64,000 nt of DNA, from positions 8,501,501 to 8,565,500 of the forward strand of contig NC_085127.1 in the NCBI RefSeq assembly GCF_030269925.1, read 5' to 3'. The DNA is from Bombyx mori (Eukaryota; Arthropoda; Insecta; Lepidoptera; Bombycidae). A program made the position numbers and the translations under genes. The notes below the pieces were generated by a model. The model was not told where the DNA came from. It saw only the letters and a list, made by a program, of their open reading frames with translations, and made no database searches. Positions within the stretch are counted from its first letter, which is position 1. Each line of letters begins with the position of its first letter. This document shows, piece by piece, positions 1-12,338 of this stretch.

Positions 1-154
1 GCTCTTGCCAACGGCAGAAGGATGCGAGTGTCGAATCAGCATTCGTAGACACTTCTAGCTCCTGTGCGGCAGCTAACTCTTCGACAAGGATAATTTTTAC
101 AACGACCACTTTAATGTAGTTTCCAATCGACGGATCCATATACAGAGAAGATAC
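1..154 (-). CDS. ADAMTS metalloprotease, exon 6 (partial, catalytic domain)
   Basis: Sixth coding exon of the minus-strand ADAMTS gene; it begins at 154 after the acceptor TTTTTGAACAG and runs off the left edge. It is read in phase 0 from exon 5 and gives about 51 residues of the M12B (reprolysin/adamalysin) zinc protease domain. Visible landmarks are a beta-strand segment DPSIGNYIKVVVVKIILVEE and, near the edge, ASFCRWQ. The latter matches the F-C-x-W-Q motif that follows STNA in ADAMTS catalytic domains and separates ADAMTS from plain ADAMs. The family cleaves extracellular matrix such as proteoglycans and procollagen. The zinc-binding HExxHxxGxxH motif, disintegrin-like region and thrombospondin repeats would lie to the left and are not seen. 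The true 3' end of the exon cannot be decided here. Confidence 0.9.
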
Positions 155-239
155 CTGTTCAAAAAATTAAATTTAATCAAGATAATGTTGATTATTGAAA
201 TTTATACAAATTCAAGTAGACGCGTGTAGTATAGTTTAC
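155..239 (-). other. Intron 5 of the ADAMTS gene
   Basis: 85-bp intron with donor ATG|GTAAAC and acceptor GAACAG|GT, between phase-0 codons. Its small size contrasts with the 9-15 kb introns further 5' in the gene. Confidence 0.85.
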
Positions 240-416
240 CATATTCATTATAGTCAACAAGTAAATTTCCAAGCTGTCTTGGTCGTGGAACTCCGACATG
301 GATTTGTCTGCGACGAGTAAAACCTCAACGTGCCGCGGCTTGCTCACGGAACGAGGCGCTCGCCTGTTTGGGTCTAAATTGTAGCGGGTTGGATGATGGC
401 GGCTATACCGGTTGTT
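240..416 (-). CDS. ADAMTS metalloprotease, exon 5 (propeptide end and catalytic start)
   Basis: 177-bp exon (59 codons, phase 0 at both ends) with acceptor CTCATTTTCAG and donor AATATG|GTAAAC. The first 27 residues are basic and include NRRAPR, a minimal R-x-x-R proprotein-convertase site. They are followed by RHVEVLLVADKSMSEFH, the canonical first strand and helix of the M12B catalytic domain (ADAMTS proteins read R-Y/H-V-E-x-x-V-V-A-D-x-S-M). The exon ends in LEIYLLTIMNM and continues into VSSLYMDPS of exon 6, again as in the family. It lies 81 bp from exon 4 and 85 bp from exon 6. Mature enzyme would probably start shortly before RHVEVLL if a convertase cuts at the R-x-x-R site; that cut is inferred, not shown. 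Confidence 0.93.
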
Positions 417-497
417 CTGAAAATGAGATAATAAACAAATACGCTCAGAAAATATATTTCATAATAAAAACCGTTAAGAATTGAAAAATAATATTAC
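417..497 (-). other. Intron 4 of the ADAMTS gene
   Basis: 81-bp AT-rich intron with donor AAG|GTAATA and acceptor TTTTCAG|AAC, phase 0. Confidence 0.85.
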
Positions 498-1100
498 CTT
501 ATTATAGCGGTATTTCTTGTTGTCGTCTAACTCGGAAGTGTGAAGTTTTTTTTGCTTCCATTGATAAGGCGGCTGTCGTGTACCACAGTTTTTCGCGGCA
601 CGTTTCCTTCTTCTTCGGTGTTTACGTCGCAATCGCCTTTCACTTTTGTTTTGATTTCTTTTACGGCCCTGATTTGAATGCAATGATCTGCTACCTTCAA
701 TCGAATTGCTTTTCGGATACGTGTGCATTCTTCTTTCTTCCATTCGTAAATTTGATTGTTGTCTTCTATATTCGACAGGGTTACGCCTCATAGCCTCTAG
801 TCTTTTTTGTCTCTGTTCTAAATATTCCCTACGTTGTCTGTCTCTCTCTTCTTTACTTTCACGGTAATTTCTGAGATTCGCGTGTTGGCTGGTGTATCTC
901 TGGGTGTCTTTATCATGATTAACTTTGCTGTTGGTATTGGTATTTTTATCTACAGCCCTTTTTGCTCTATGATATGCTGCAACCTTGTCTACTGCTGATC
1001 GTTTGAAAATAACGTGTGGTCTTCCTTCTGAATTATCAGACGGTTTTTGGGTAGAAGGTTCAATCCAATATTCACCCTGTTCTGTCCTTAATAAGCCCGC
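498..1100 (-). CDS. ADAMTS metalloprotease, exon 4 (propeptide with basic insert)
   Basis: 603-bp exon (201 codons, phase 0 both sides); acceptor TTAACTTGTCCAACAG, donor AATAAG|GTAATA. I translated it base by base from 1100 to 781 and it is open throughout. It starts AGLLRTEQGEYWIEPS and then SEGRPHVIFKRSA, the conserved ADAMTS propeptide segment (G-L-I-R-T-x-x-G-x-Y-x-I-E-P ... PHVIYRRSA). After this comes about 130 residues very rich in Arg, Lys, Gln and Glu, with two convertase-like sites, HRAKRAVD and RRRRKRAAKN. Directly after the second is KNCGTR, a candidate cysteine-switch. Propeptides in the family are usually 200-300 residues; this one is about 420 because of this exon. The basic stretch is probably disordered. 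The only ATG-started frame here (from 791) misses the conserved N-terminal half. Confidence 0.92.
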
Positions 1101-2301
1101 CTGTTGGACAAGTTAAAAAAAATATTGTTGTATTATTATGAATCAAAAATTTAAAATAAACAAGACAGCATTAGGAGTCAAAATAATGTTTATGTTAGAT
1201 TGATAAATTGTAATTCAGTTATTTAGATTAAATATTAATGAGTGTCTACTTTAATTTAATACGGAAATGTAGATACACGGAACTTATGCCTTAATAAAAC
1301 TTGACTTGACCTCATATAAAAGTTAGGGATCATTTGCCACACAGTTTCAATATCAATCTCGTATGCAAATATTTCGTTTCTGACACTTTATCTCATTTGC
1401 GTCATTTGAAGATGATATAATACAACAACTAAAGATATAATCCGGTGCATGTCATCTGTTCACTATTTTCAAAGATTAATGTGTTCAATCATTGCCTGTA
1501 AAAACGGGGGTTTTAAATTTCAATATTTCTGTACGTCTTAAGTATGATTGAATGGTGTAGCATTCATTGAGGTCCAAACCGGCCAAACCAGTTATGGGTC
1601 AACACATCAATGTGGTTAGTAAGGCTAAAGCTAGATAAATTGATTGATAACAAACCAGAGGCGGCTTTGCGCGAAATTTAATGGATACTATTTCATCTCA
1701 ATGAATATCTTGATCCAGTTATAAATGGTTGTACAATAATTTATACCTGCTATTTAATGGGCTAGATGCATACCTTTCCCGCGAAGGTAATTTATCTAAA
1801 ATATTTACGATAAATTAATGCAATTAGTTTTGGTAAGATATCTATAGACAACTTATTCATGTAAACAGATATTAATAGTATCACAAAAAAATGATGATGT
1901 AGTGTCGAAGTGTATTTGATCCTAAATCACAGTTTTAAAATATCTATCAGATTTTTTGTTGGTACAGACATTCGCAAACATAGCCATAGGGCCGTGTTGA
2001 CTATAGGGCAGCTGGATCGCCTTTTGAAAAATAAAACCACGTTCCTCACAAAGATATAATATAAACGTGAATATGGTAGCTTCCATTACAAGGCCGTCCT
2101 CGCACTCAATAGTACGGCTGTTCGCAGTACGATATTCCGGCTTTACCAATGCCTCCGATGATATGACAAAAAAACGTTCTTATATTCATTGGGAAAAACA
2201 CTGAATCCACGGAACTAGTTAAGATTTTTATAATAGAAGATTCCATATGCTAGCACGGACGTTATAATAGCCTTACTTGTGGTAGCGTACTTTTGTTTTG
2301 T

Positions 2302-2552
2302 ACTGGTGGTAAGACCTCTTGTGAGTCCGCGCGGGTAGGTACCACCACCCTGCCTATTTCAGCCGTGAAGCAGTAATGCGTTTCGGTTTGAAAGGTGGGG
2401 CAGCCGTTGTAACTATACTGAGACCTTAGAACTTATCTCAAGGTGGGCGGCGCATTTACGTTGTAGTTGTCTATGGGCTCCAGTAACCACTTAACACCAG
2501 GTGGGCTGTGAGGTCGTCCACTCATCTAAGCAATAAATAAAAATAAAAAAAA
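2302..2552 (+). repeat. Family A retroposon (Bm1/BMC1-type)
   Basis: About 250 bp from TACTGGTGGTAAGACCTC to a tail of AATAAATAAAAA. It is a near match to the other family A copies, for example 14,099-14,342 and 49,081-49,324. It has no ORF. The A/T-rich 3' tail marks it as a retroposon; the family name is from memory. Confidence 0.8.
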
Positions 2553-2596
2553 TAGCGGGTCAAATTGCCAGGCTGCACTTCTTTCCCTATCTATTC

Positions 2597-2768
2597 GCTG
2601 TTAGCCTAAGAAGCTATCCCAGCTACCCCCGGACGGGTAGGTGAGCTCACGGGCTCAACCTAAGATAATTTGCTAACACTAGCAATAGCAAGAGCAGTGC
2701 TTTGCAAAATCTACCACCGGATCTGAAAGGCGACCCACTGAGAAGATCCGGCGAGCAACTCAGTGAGT
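2597..2768 (-). repeat. Family C retroposon fragment
   Basis: On the minus strand this reads CTCAGTGGGTCGC ... ACCGGTGGTAGATT ... AGCAGTGC, shared with copies at 40,250-40,529, 42,634-42,824 and 43,118-43,309. It looks like the 3' region of a non-LTR retrotransposon and is more diverged than the 40-43 kb copies. Confidence 0.65.
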
Positions 2769-5736
2769 TCAGACCACACAAGTTACCACGGCCGTATCAA
2801 CATTTCTGCTGAGAAGCAGTCATGCGATGAATTTTGAAGGGATTTTTAATGTAATTAATCTTATGTATCAAGGTTGGCTGTGGAATTCACTGTCGTTTCT
2901 GTGACTTTGCGAATTGTTTAACACTAAATACGCTATGAGTACTACGCACAAGCACTACAAAGTTTAAGCGCTCACAGTTCAAAATCTCACAGTTCAAAAT
3001 CTATATACTGGTCAAACTACAATGTGCGCGACTTCGAAATACATTTTAATTTTAAACTTTTCCGACGAGTCATACAAGCGCCCATCTGATCTTAATATAT
3101 TATACCATAATTTAAACCTTAGTGCAAACGTGGTTTTCGTGTCTGACCAGCCTGTTTGTCGCCGGCCTTGCGGTACAAGGCCGTCCGCGAAAGTACGCTG
3201 CGCAATTTAATAAGCTCATTATATTGTCTTATTATTAGTATGTGATTAATAACCAAATTCGTTTGGCAACAAGTGCCTTTATAATAGAGTATTATTTTCG
3301 TATACAGTTTATCATGCAAACGTACCAATCAAGGCATAAATATCAGAAGTTGTCGTGCATGTCATAATGTTTCTGTTATGTACAACCTACGTAACAGTTC
3401 TCTTAATTTGCACAAACATGTTCGGTAATTTGGGTTTCAGAAAAAGAAAAAAAAAACGTGTTGGACTTGTTCTTTTAGTATTGATAGTTTAGTTATGATT
3501 TTTAGAGAAGATTGAAAAATAATAAATGTTTCGTCTCTTGTGAGATAACGAATTAGTTAATTATAAAAAGTAAATCATATTGGGTGTTTTATGACAAAAA
3601 TAGGTATTATTTGACATGTCTAACTATATCTCTGTCAAAGACTTGCCATTAATTGCGAGACAGTCGTTAAGATCTGCTTTTAAAATTATTACGTATTCGG
3701 AACTGTAATTATTATCCAAGTTAGGGTTGGACGTATGTAATACAGTATATAAAGGCATCTGCATCATTAACAGTAACCGATTTTGAAGCCGTGGTCATTC
3801 ACAATACTTGAGGGCATTAGCAGAAAGTGAAATGTTCAATCAACGCGGATGCTGGCACTTGAGTTGGCCAGCTGGCCGCGAGTGTGTTCAATACCTAAAG
3901 TGGCGGCTTTTTTGATGTGATGCTTATGCAATCCGTATCAAAGCATTTTGACCTAAGACGTACGTATTGTAATCAAAATTTACGCGGGCAAAGTAAGCGT
4001 AATGTAACACTATAAAAATGTAATAATGTATTGTTATATAATTTTATAAGCCGCAATGGTTAATAAACATTGAATGAAATGAAACAATACATTGAAGGCT
4101 CGTCTTCAGACTACTTAAATTATTTTTGATCAATACAGTAATTCGAAATCACAACTAAAATAAATTCACGGTTTCTTTACAAGAACTGGCCGGATACAAA
4201 AAATATTTAACAGTTTTTTGTCGGTAGTAGTTATTCATAATATGCAAATAAATTTTATTACATAGTTTATGATGCTTCAATTTCATTCTGATATATCCAT
4301 GTCAATGCACCTTAATTCAAGTTTTATATGTGATTTTAAAAATAGGCATGACTGAAAACAAACTAATTGTGTTCACGAATAATAACTCGGCATCAATAAA
4401 ACTACAGTGATCACCTTGAATACTTTACCTGTTCCATGCAACAGCAAAAAAATAGCTTAGTTTATTTTAAGAGTGTCTTCCAATTATTATTTTAATAGAA
4501 ACATGAACGTTAATGGCAGGATCGCTTCGCAAAGCGTTATATGCGCACCTTCACAAGATGAATTAGGGTAAGATTAAGCTTCGTCAGACATGAGTGCAGT
4601 TTTGCATTCACGTACACAATTAAATCGATTTATAATCATAGAGTTAGAGCGTCTATTCTAATCTAACTAATCATTACATGTATTTCACAAAAACGAAGAT
4701 ACAGTTTTTATAAATTTGACATTCAAAAATAATTTTACAAACTGAAGAATTGTATCCTTTTTGAAAAAAAAATGCACTGATATTTTTTTTGCATTTGTAT
4801 ATGATATCTTATCTGTTTGACCGATCTTATATTGTTTCATTCTAGTCGAGCGTTGCTATCTATGTTTTATCGTAAGTACAAAACAACCTGTAGCAAAACG
4901 CTTACATGCAGTTCGCTAGACAAACTGTTTTCAGCAATTCTTCCACGATCATTCACTTTCCTGAAGCTGATAACGATAATTTTACTATTAATACTTGACT
5001 ATTCAGAAAAAAAAACACGAGTAGTTTATTTTTAAAGTTTGAAGATTTCGTATTTCAGTAGAATAAGAAATAGGTTCTATCCGTTGGGCCATTGTACTCA
5101 ATTATCCACAGGATGTAAGTACTCTGGCCAATGATTCCCCGGTATGGCTTAAAAGTATGGGAGCTCGTCCTTATTAATACGATACGTATCAACAAGATGC
5201 TTTCAGGTACACTTTGGTTACGTTAATATGATGGAAAGAACTTCGCGCATTGTTTTACGCACCTCTATGCCGTGTTTTTCTTTCAAGGCTTGATGCGCGT
5301 TCAAGGCAACAACATGGTCCTGCTGTCCATGCCCATAAATTACCATAGACAACAACTTCTATCAATTATATAATAAGACGGTTAAGTAATCAATAAGCAA
5401 ATGTGATTTAAAAAATTACGACTAATTTAGAGTGTACTCGAAAATCTAAAATATTTCAATTAAAATTTTAACAATTCATGCACGAGATGTTCTCATGTTT
5501 TTTAATAAACGAATTATATCGTCAATTTACTAATCTGATAAACGCATTACGAAGAATATGAGGTTTTTTTCGTACTCGAACCAATGTTTCCGCGTACGTG
5601 ATTTCAAAATGTGCCTATTAAATTTTGCTGAGAAAAATTATGACAGATTCAAAATAGATGTATAATACACCTAAACCAGTATTTGTAAATTTAATGTATA
5701 AATAAGATGTGATAAAAATGTTATTCTAGTTGCTTA

Positions 5737-5940
5737 GGCTTATAGCCTAATAACTCACCTGATATTAGGGCATGACTAGACTCCAAAGATAGTGTGACCG
5801 ACGCATTTAAGGTTAAACATTACAAGCCACTGCCTATTTCTGTCGCGAAACAATCATTTGTTCCAGTTTTTAAGGTCGGATAGCTGTAATATAACACAAT
5901 CGGCCTCATGTCTCAAGCCAGGTGAGCTCATGAGCTCGTT
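5737..5940 (+). repeat. Degenerate family A-like retroposon
   Basis: Fragments such as CACTGCCTATTTCTGTCGCG and CTCATGTCTCAAGCCAGGTG follow the order of family A but with many changes and gaps; an old copy. Confidence 0.45.
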
Positions 5941-6689
5941 CACGTAAATATTGGAATTATTATTTCAAATTGGATGCATGAACACGATAAACATATCACG
6001 CCAACATAATAATCTAGAAATTCTTCTTTAGAACCGTTGCGATTTAGAACTAGACGAGTCGATAAAGCAATACAAAAAATAAGCAAAAGTGGACATCTAA
6101 AAATTTGCGCGGCAATGAAATAAATAATTCTGAAAGTTTCGCTTCGATTGCGTGTCAATTTTTTAAAAAGAGATGTTTGCAATTGTTTAAGAGCGGAATA
6201 ACTAAAAATAGTGAAGACAGATAAGATAGGTGAGAATGCTTATGAATATATATAAATATTTTTTTACTATCTTTACAGGGAGATCTAATCACCAACTAGG
6301 TAGATATTAAACCAAAAACCTTTTTTGTAGTTAACTAGTTTCAAAGAACATCATTTTATAGTCTCAAGTATGAATGTATACGCCGAATGAATATTAAATT
6401 CCTTGTTCGAAAAAAAAACTTCAACAAAAAAAATCCCATAGTTACTCAAGAGTCCTCTTTAACGAGCCTCATTTCCAATTCTGGATGTAACTTTAATTAA
6501 GATTTATACGAATTTAGTTGTAAAAATTATAAAAATTAGCTCCATTAAAATTGTAACAAGATTTTCGAAGTTATAAAATGAACTATATTTTACATTGGAA
6601 ATGAGTTTATTCTTTCCCTTATGTACAGGAAGTAAGATACATATACCCGTCTATGGACATCGGACTCGGTGACAGAATTTGTGTACTGT

Positions 6690-6975
6690 TGTTCGTGTAT
6701 CTAAAGTCCTTTTTTAAGGCTGGGGAATCCATTTAGTGATACCCGATCGAGGGGGGTAAGTCAGACCGGGTTATGTCGGACTCTGGCACCTCCAGAGAAG
6801 AAGAGGGAACCGACTAAACCACATGGAGCTCGACCACACCGGCTAGACGATACCTACGGTACCGCAATAGTGCGCGCCGAAAGTCCGCCTTCGACGGTAC
6901 CCGCCCTGATGATAGGACGGGATTTCATCCCCGGGAAAATCCCAGAAGACATCATCTGGGGAGACACACCGTGGG
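6690..6975. other. GC-richer block, probably transposon-derived
   Basis: A stretch clearly richer in G and C than its AT-rich surroundings, with no long ORF. It resembles silkworm interspersed non-LTR debris, but I cannot name the family. Confidence 0.3.
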
Positions 6976-9900
6976 TGTATCTAAAACCCTGACTGAATAT
7001 CTGAATTTATTTTTCGGTTCATATATGCTTTTACTATTTTTCCCGTGTGACAACCCTTACATTGTACATCTGAGACTCAAAATACTGAAAAACTCATATT
7101 GTAAGACTGATGACGGCATTCAAGTCGTGAAGTCAATCGACTAAGGTAACAAGACAATATCATGTGGATTAAGAGTTCACATACTCGTCTAGAGAAATAA
7201 AAAGTTGTTTGAAAGCTATGGCAGCAATATGCCTTTTAGCTGATTTCAAAACTGGTGCTTTCCGTGTAGTCCCATTTAAATTTTATCAGGATCTGACTAG
7301 TACTTTTTGAGTTATCCTTCATAATGTACATATATTTACCTGACTTCGACTACATTGATGACATTCTCATAAAAAAATTTTGTTGTATTTTTTACAAAAA
7401 GGAAAACCCCTTTTTGTAAATTTTTTGCATTATGCATCTTGTACTGATTCTTCCGATTTCATACAATTTAACCAATCTTAATAAGTACTATCTTAATGTG
7501 ATCAAATGTATATGTAATAAGCACTATAATTTTATGTATCTTATCGAAATCGATCCGTTAAAAAGGTTTGCTTCAGACAAGGAATAATTTATACAATCGG
7601 GACGCCCACGTACTATTGGCCAAAACATGTTATTAGTTTTTTGTTCTCTATAGGCCCTCTGTGTTAGTAGGTGTATTAGATATTTAAAGTAAGTTTTAAT
7701 AAAAAAAATTTAAATCGTATTGCTTTAATGTACTAATTTTTTTAAACTATTTTACAAATTTATATTGTTTTAAGCATAGGTAATATTTGAATTTTATTCT
7801 ATATTGCGTAATCGGGTGAACGATCTCACGGGCCACGTAGTGTGGTCCCTACGCCTATAGGTATTTCCAGCTAAACGGCATCATCCCGCTTGCATTTAAG
7901 AGCGAAGTTTCAACTATATTTTTTAATAGCTTTCCCACTTTTCGGAGAAGAACGTCTGCCTACTTCGTGGTAGAAATAGGTAGAGTGGTTGTATCCACCC
8001 ATACAAGTATATAATACCTCAATACGTACAATATGTCCTCTCACCAGTAAAAATAATTGTAAAATAGGTGATTTTATTTTTTCTATTCATTTTGTTTGTT
8101 AAAGTATTTTTCTATTCACCGAATTTTCTGGTAGATTATTAATATTCAAAATATTTTTATTTATCATAAAAATATTATCATTGTATTTTCGCCCATTTAT
8201 TTTGCCTAAAAAGTGGAAATGGGGGCTAGAAACAACCTCAATCTGTAAATTTTAACTGAAGAATTGTAAAGGCACAAGCCCGTGATGTTAGGCGACTACT
8301 CATGCAAATTAAAAATACACCATTCGTTCGTGTGTTATTTTTAATTTTTAAATTAATTTAAAAATAAATTATAGATTAAAATTGAAGGGCTTAAAAATTT
8401 TAAAAATTAAATGCGAAAAATAATTTATTTTATTAAACTAGTCAGAAAGTACATTAAATTCAAACAAGTATTATTTGGACATATGATAATATGGGTATAG
8501 GCAAATAAATGTGAAATAATAGCTTTAGTCTATTTAACGAAGTACAACAGAAGGATAATTGCTCACAATTTGCTTAGATTTATATAAATTAGAGGATATT
8601 TACTTTATTATGTTTGGGAAGCTCAAACGACAAAATCTACGAGAGATCAACGATTTATTTACGGAGCTTTGTATTCGTTGCCATCACTATAACAAAAGTT
8701 TCACTTTTGATCATCAATATCTGCTTTCAAATAGAGCGGACATTTCAGAATTACTACGTGCCCATAGAGAACTAGAAATGCGTGTCTAATTAGATCTAAA
8801 TTTAATCTATCCATTTCATTCAAATATTTATTATATTTGACGTATCTGAACTGTTTCACTTTCTTTTCCAGTTTCGCAAAAAAATCGAAATGCAATTCAG
8901 AATATAAAAGCGGTGGTTTAAAAAAAGCGAAGTAACTGACAGATTTCACTTGAAGTTTGACGAAATTTTAAGAAGCAGCAAACTTATGACGCTATAGTTG
9001 TTGATTATGTGATCGTATCATCGAAGAATCAACATCTTACGCAACTTTTTATTGGTTCATACATAAGACTAACTCACAGCTCATATGGTTTTAAGTGTTT
9101 ACCGGATGCCATGATGACAACGTGAATTTCGCTACCCACCTTGAGACAGGTTGAAATCGAACAGAAACGCAAGCTTGGTTCACGGTAGAAAATGGACAGG
9201 AATACAATGTCGACACTACCAACTAACTCGGCATATGATATCTGATGTTGTTAGGTGTTGGTTTTTTATTAAACGTTAATATTACTTGTCCATTGATATA
9301 TTCATAATAGGATACAAATTTATTTTCAAAATTGGAACCAGCTCAAGAAAATTTAATCCGAGGATGGACATACACATAATTATGTCAAACATACCCAAAG
9401 TCTTATACGTTAGGGGACGGCCATTATACCTTTATATTTGTCATGATTTGGTTATATTGACCTTTAATTTTTTACCTTCCAATATTGACACTCTATAAAC
9501 CGTAAATTGCTAAGTTGTTTACATACATTAAAAAGCCATCGCGTTTGTTTTTGCGTTCATTCATTATTTGCAACACGTGCGTGTCTCTAGTGAGCCCATA
9601 GATTACCAACTTAAAATTCGTTCACCCGTATGTACTTGTATTAATAGTCGTGTTTTCTACACGATCCCGTGATTAATAGTGCTATCCGTTTATTTATATC
9701 AAACGATAAAATTAACGATTTACAATGGTAGACATAAAAACGAATAAAAGATTGGATCTGTTGTTTGATGAAGTTTTTTGGTTAGTTTTATTTGAATGGC
9801 AACCAAAGCCTAAACGCACACCACGCGATGGTTAGACTCATATCATTAATTTTAACTGGCAGCTGTTTGTCCCTTCTCTGAAATATCCCTTGTTTTGTTT

Positions 9901-10024
9901 TACGTGTTACGATCGATTAAGGAGAACCGCGGTTGGTGATTTCCACAAAATATTCAATTGATCAATTTGTTTTTGTTCCTCGTAGACTACGCCCATGATT
10001 TACACGATTGCGACTAATCAGTTA

Positions 10025-10234
10025 CGGGTGGTAGGGCGCCTTTTGGGCCCGCACAGGTAGCTACCACCGCCCAGCGGTTCCGGTTTCCGGTTTAAGTGGT
10101 AGGGCAGCCGTTGTATAATACTATAGAACTAAGTATTAGAACTCATGCCTCAAGGTAGGTGGCAGCATTTAGATTGTTGATGTCTATGCGCTCCGGTAAT
10201 AGCTTAACACCACGCCCTTCACCAGTCTAAGCAT
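10025..10234 (+). repeat. Diverged family A retroposon
   Basis: GGGTGGTAGGGCGCCTTTTG at the 5' end and GTCTAAGCATAATTTTTTT at the 3' end follow family A with internal deletions; an older copy. Confidence 0.65.
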
Positions 10235-10682
10235 AATTTTTTTTAAATTAGTAACAAATATTGATTGAACTCATTCTCAATTTGAATAACAAGCCTCCAA
10301 AAAGCAGATAGACATGAATGTTTCTCTTTAATGTTTTTCTCATTATTGAAACTCCTGGGTAAATGATAGCAATGATAACGGTTAACAATTAAGGCCGTTA
10401 GAGCAAAAGTGGCCTAGTCCAAAATTTTTCACATTCGTGCTTATATATTGCAATTTATTTAAAATATTATAAATTTAAAAAAATTGATGCAAAACCGTCT
10501 TATCCCTAGTTTCATCCATAGATAACAGATTGCTCAGTAAACATTATTTTTGCGCGTATTATTTTTGCCTACTAAGTAGTATAAAAGTAAATTTAAAACT
10601 CATTATCTCCATGCTGACTATGGTAAGATTAGGCCGCTTATGCGCTAACGGCCTCAATTATTCTCGTGCAATTTACATATGC

Positions 10683-10791
10683 TGTCCTGTTAAGACGTTT
10701 AATACTTTAGGTATAGTCTGTCCTGTTAAGACGTTTAATTCTTTAGGTATAGTTTGTCCTGTTAAGACGATTTAATACTTTAGGTATACTC
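10683..10791. repeat. 36-bp tandem repeat x3 abutting the exon 3 donor
   Basis: Three units with a period of 36 bp start at 10683, 10719 and 10755, each beginning TGTCCTGTTAAGACG and ending TTTAGGTATA. The last unit runs into the splice donor of exon 3 (GTGAGT, 10793-10788). On the minus strand every unit contains CTTAACAG|GACA, which looks like a 3' splice site. Confidence 0.85.
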
Positions 10792-10793
10792 AC

Positions 10794-10956
10794 AAGTCCA
10801 TCACAAGCAGAAAGAGCTACGCTGGATGCAGGCTGTCCGCGTACAGAGCCCGTGTAGTGGCAGGCCGTGGCTTCGATCCTCGGCTGTTCTCGCGTGCGCC
10901 CGCGCTCGCTGTGTCGCTCCACTACCATTGCGGGAGTAATGAATGTCACCGACGGC
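10794..10956 (-). CDS. ADAMTS metalloprotease, exon 3 (propeptide)
   Basis: 163-bp exon with acceptor TTTGATAACAG|GCC and donor GGACTT|GTGAGT. It enters with one base completing the AGG codon begun by exon 2 (phase 2) and leaves in phase 0. It encodes the middle of the M12B propeptide: PSVTFITPAMVVERHSE, then ACHYTGSVRGQPASSVALSA and CDGL. In the family this reads (hydrophobic)-x-P-G-F-x-V-E ... C-x-Y-x-G-x-V ... S-x-V-A-L-S-x-C-x-G-L, followed by I-R-T as at the start of exon 4. Two propeptide cysteines are present. The exon is much richer in G and C than its introns. A three-unit tandem repeat lies directly against its donor. Confidence 0.92.
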
Positions 10957-11044
10957 CTGTTATCAAAGAATTACTTTTTTTTACAAACGATCTATTTTGT
11001 AGAGATTTAATAAACACAGAAAAAAAAGATGAAGAGAAGAAAGA

Positions 11045-11415
11045 AAAGATGTGTGGTGTCGTGGGACACCGGATAGGAACAAAGTTCCTTATTATACAAA
11101 TATTAATTTTAAGTACTATTCGAGGTATAAAGAAAATAAAACTGGAAGTTTCGTGACAACCCATGGTCATTCGGTAACGTGCGAACTTATTGTGGTACAC
11201 TTCATTCACGGTTGTTTGCATAAGAGTTAGTGTATTGCGCAAACGAACCCACTGAGATCGTGGTCAATGAATGATAAAACAATATGTTATTTTTTGTACA
11301 TTATTACAAAATGAAGCCATACACTGTGTGCACTACTAATAAAAATCTTACGTTACGGACGTTTTTTCACAGTTAAGGTACCCCTCCGCATCGTCCCATA
11401 AGGAACTTCGTTCCA
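11045..11415 (-). repeat. Dispersed repeat (family F), copy 1
   Basis: On the minus strand this begins GGAACGAAGTTCCTTATGGG, then GACGATGCGG and CGTCCGTAACGTAAGATTTT, the same order as 50,150-50,290 on the plus strand. A second GGAACAAAGTTCCTTAT occurs at about 11,077. The two may be the ends of one element, but that is unproven. Confidence 0.5.
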
Positions 11416-12338
11416 AAATTTCAATTTTTCTGACTTTCATTAAAAATACTTTGAATAATATGTGACAGATTATAAACATATATTGAACGTTGTTTCAAAT
11501 CTACATGATTGTTCGCAACAATTAGAACATAACAAAACATATAGGAATAACTTCGCAACGTTGTGTTTTGTTTCATATATATTTATACTCGCTACTGAGC
11601 GAGCCTATGCGACGTAATTAGAATTGCCAGCCGCGGCGCGGACACCGGGTCCTCATAGCTCACTGCAGTCTTTACCCTTTATCCTGCGAGAGTGAAATTC
11701 TCCGGCGCTTGTATAATTATTGCGAGACCATTCCGCAAATAAAACGAACGGGCATGCGGGTGCTCGAACAAAAACATCAAGAATCTAGATTTTATTTATA
11801 AACCTATTCGTGGATAATGTGACGCCGTGTTCTTTGTCGTTTCGGAATTGTCAAAATTGTAAACAGATTTTTAAAATGCTCTTGAATATTTTTAAAAGAT
11901 TTTGTATCTAAAATAATACTGATTGTCATTTTACAAAAGTTCATCGCAAGAATTTTACAGCACCCAAAATGCCTAGAACGGGTAAGTCATAGTTTTGTCT
12001 AATTTTATCCAGTAAAAACTAAAAGTCGAACATTAAAAGTGCGGATCCGTAGTAATAAATTTAAGTTGCGAGTTAAGCGCATATCGGCCAAGGAATCTGT
12101 CTGCTAAGGCTACAAACGACGACCATAAAAAGTAGATTTCGCACTGGCACAATCAAGATTTATCGAACAAGACGAGTCAACCTTAGATTCCGAACAGAAT
12201 GCACACAATCTTACGGATTAACCGCGGAACGTATTTACAAGTATTAATTGATTTTTGCCCATGTGAGGAATAAATACATGTTTTACTCCGATCAGAGGCC
12301 TCCATAATAAGCAATTCTATTTTGTCCAAAAATAGATA

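Larger units (their letters stand above)
1101..10793 (-). other. Intron 3 of the ADAMTS gene (9.7 kb)
   Basis: Intron between exon 3 (donor CTT|GTGAGT) and exon 4. It holds retroposon copies at 2,302-2,552 and 10,025-10,234 (family A), a family C copy at 2,597-2,768, degenerate A-like stretches near 5,740-5,940 and 7,800-8,010, a GC-richer block at 6,690-6,975 and a 36-bp tandem repeat at 10,683-10,791. The rest (about 1,110-2,300, 2,800-5,730, 8,020-10,020) is AT-rich sequence in which I see no coding signal; the short ORFs there look random. Confidence 0.8.

Noticed and set aside
578..793. 71-codon plus-strand ORF
   Set aside because: Antisense shadow of exon 4.
11970..11990. ATGCCTAGAACG followed by GGTAAGTC, like a small first exon on the plus strand
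   Set aside because: A start codon plus a donor of this length is expected by chance; no second exon or promoter could be found.
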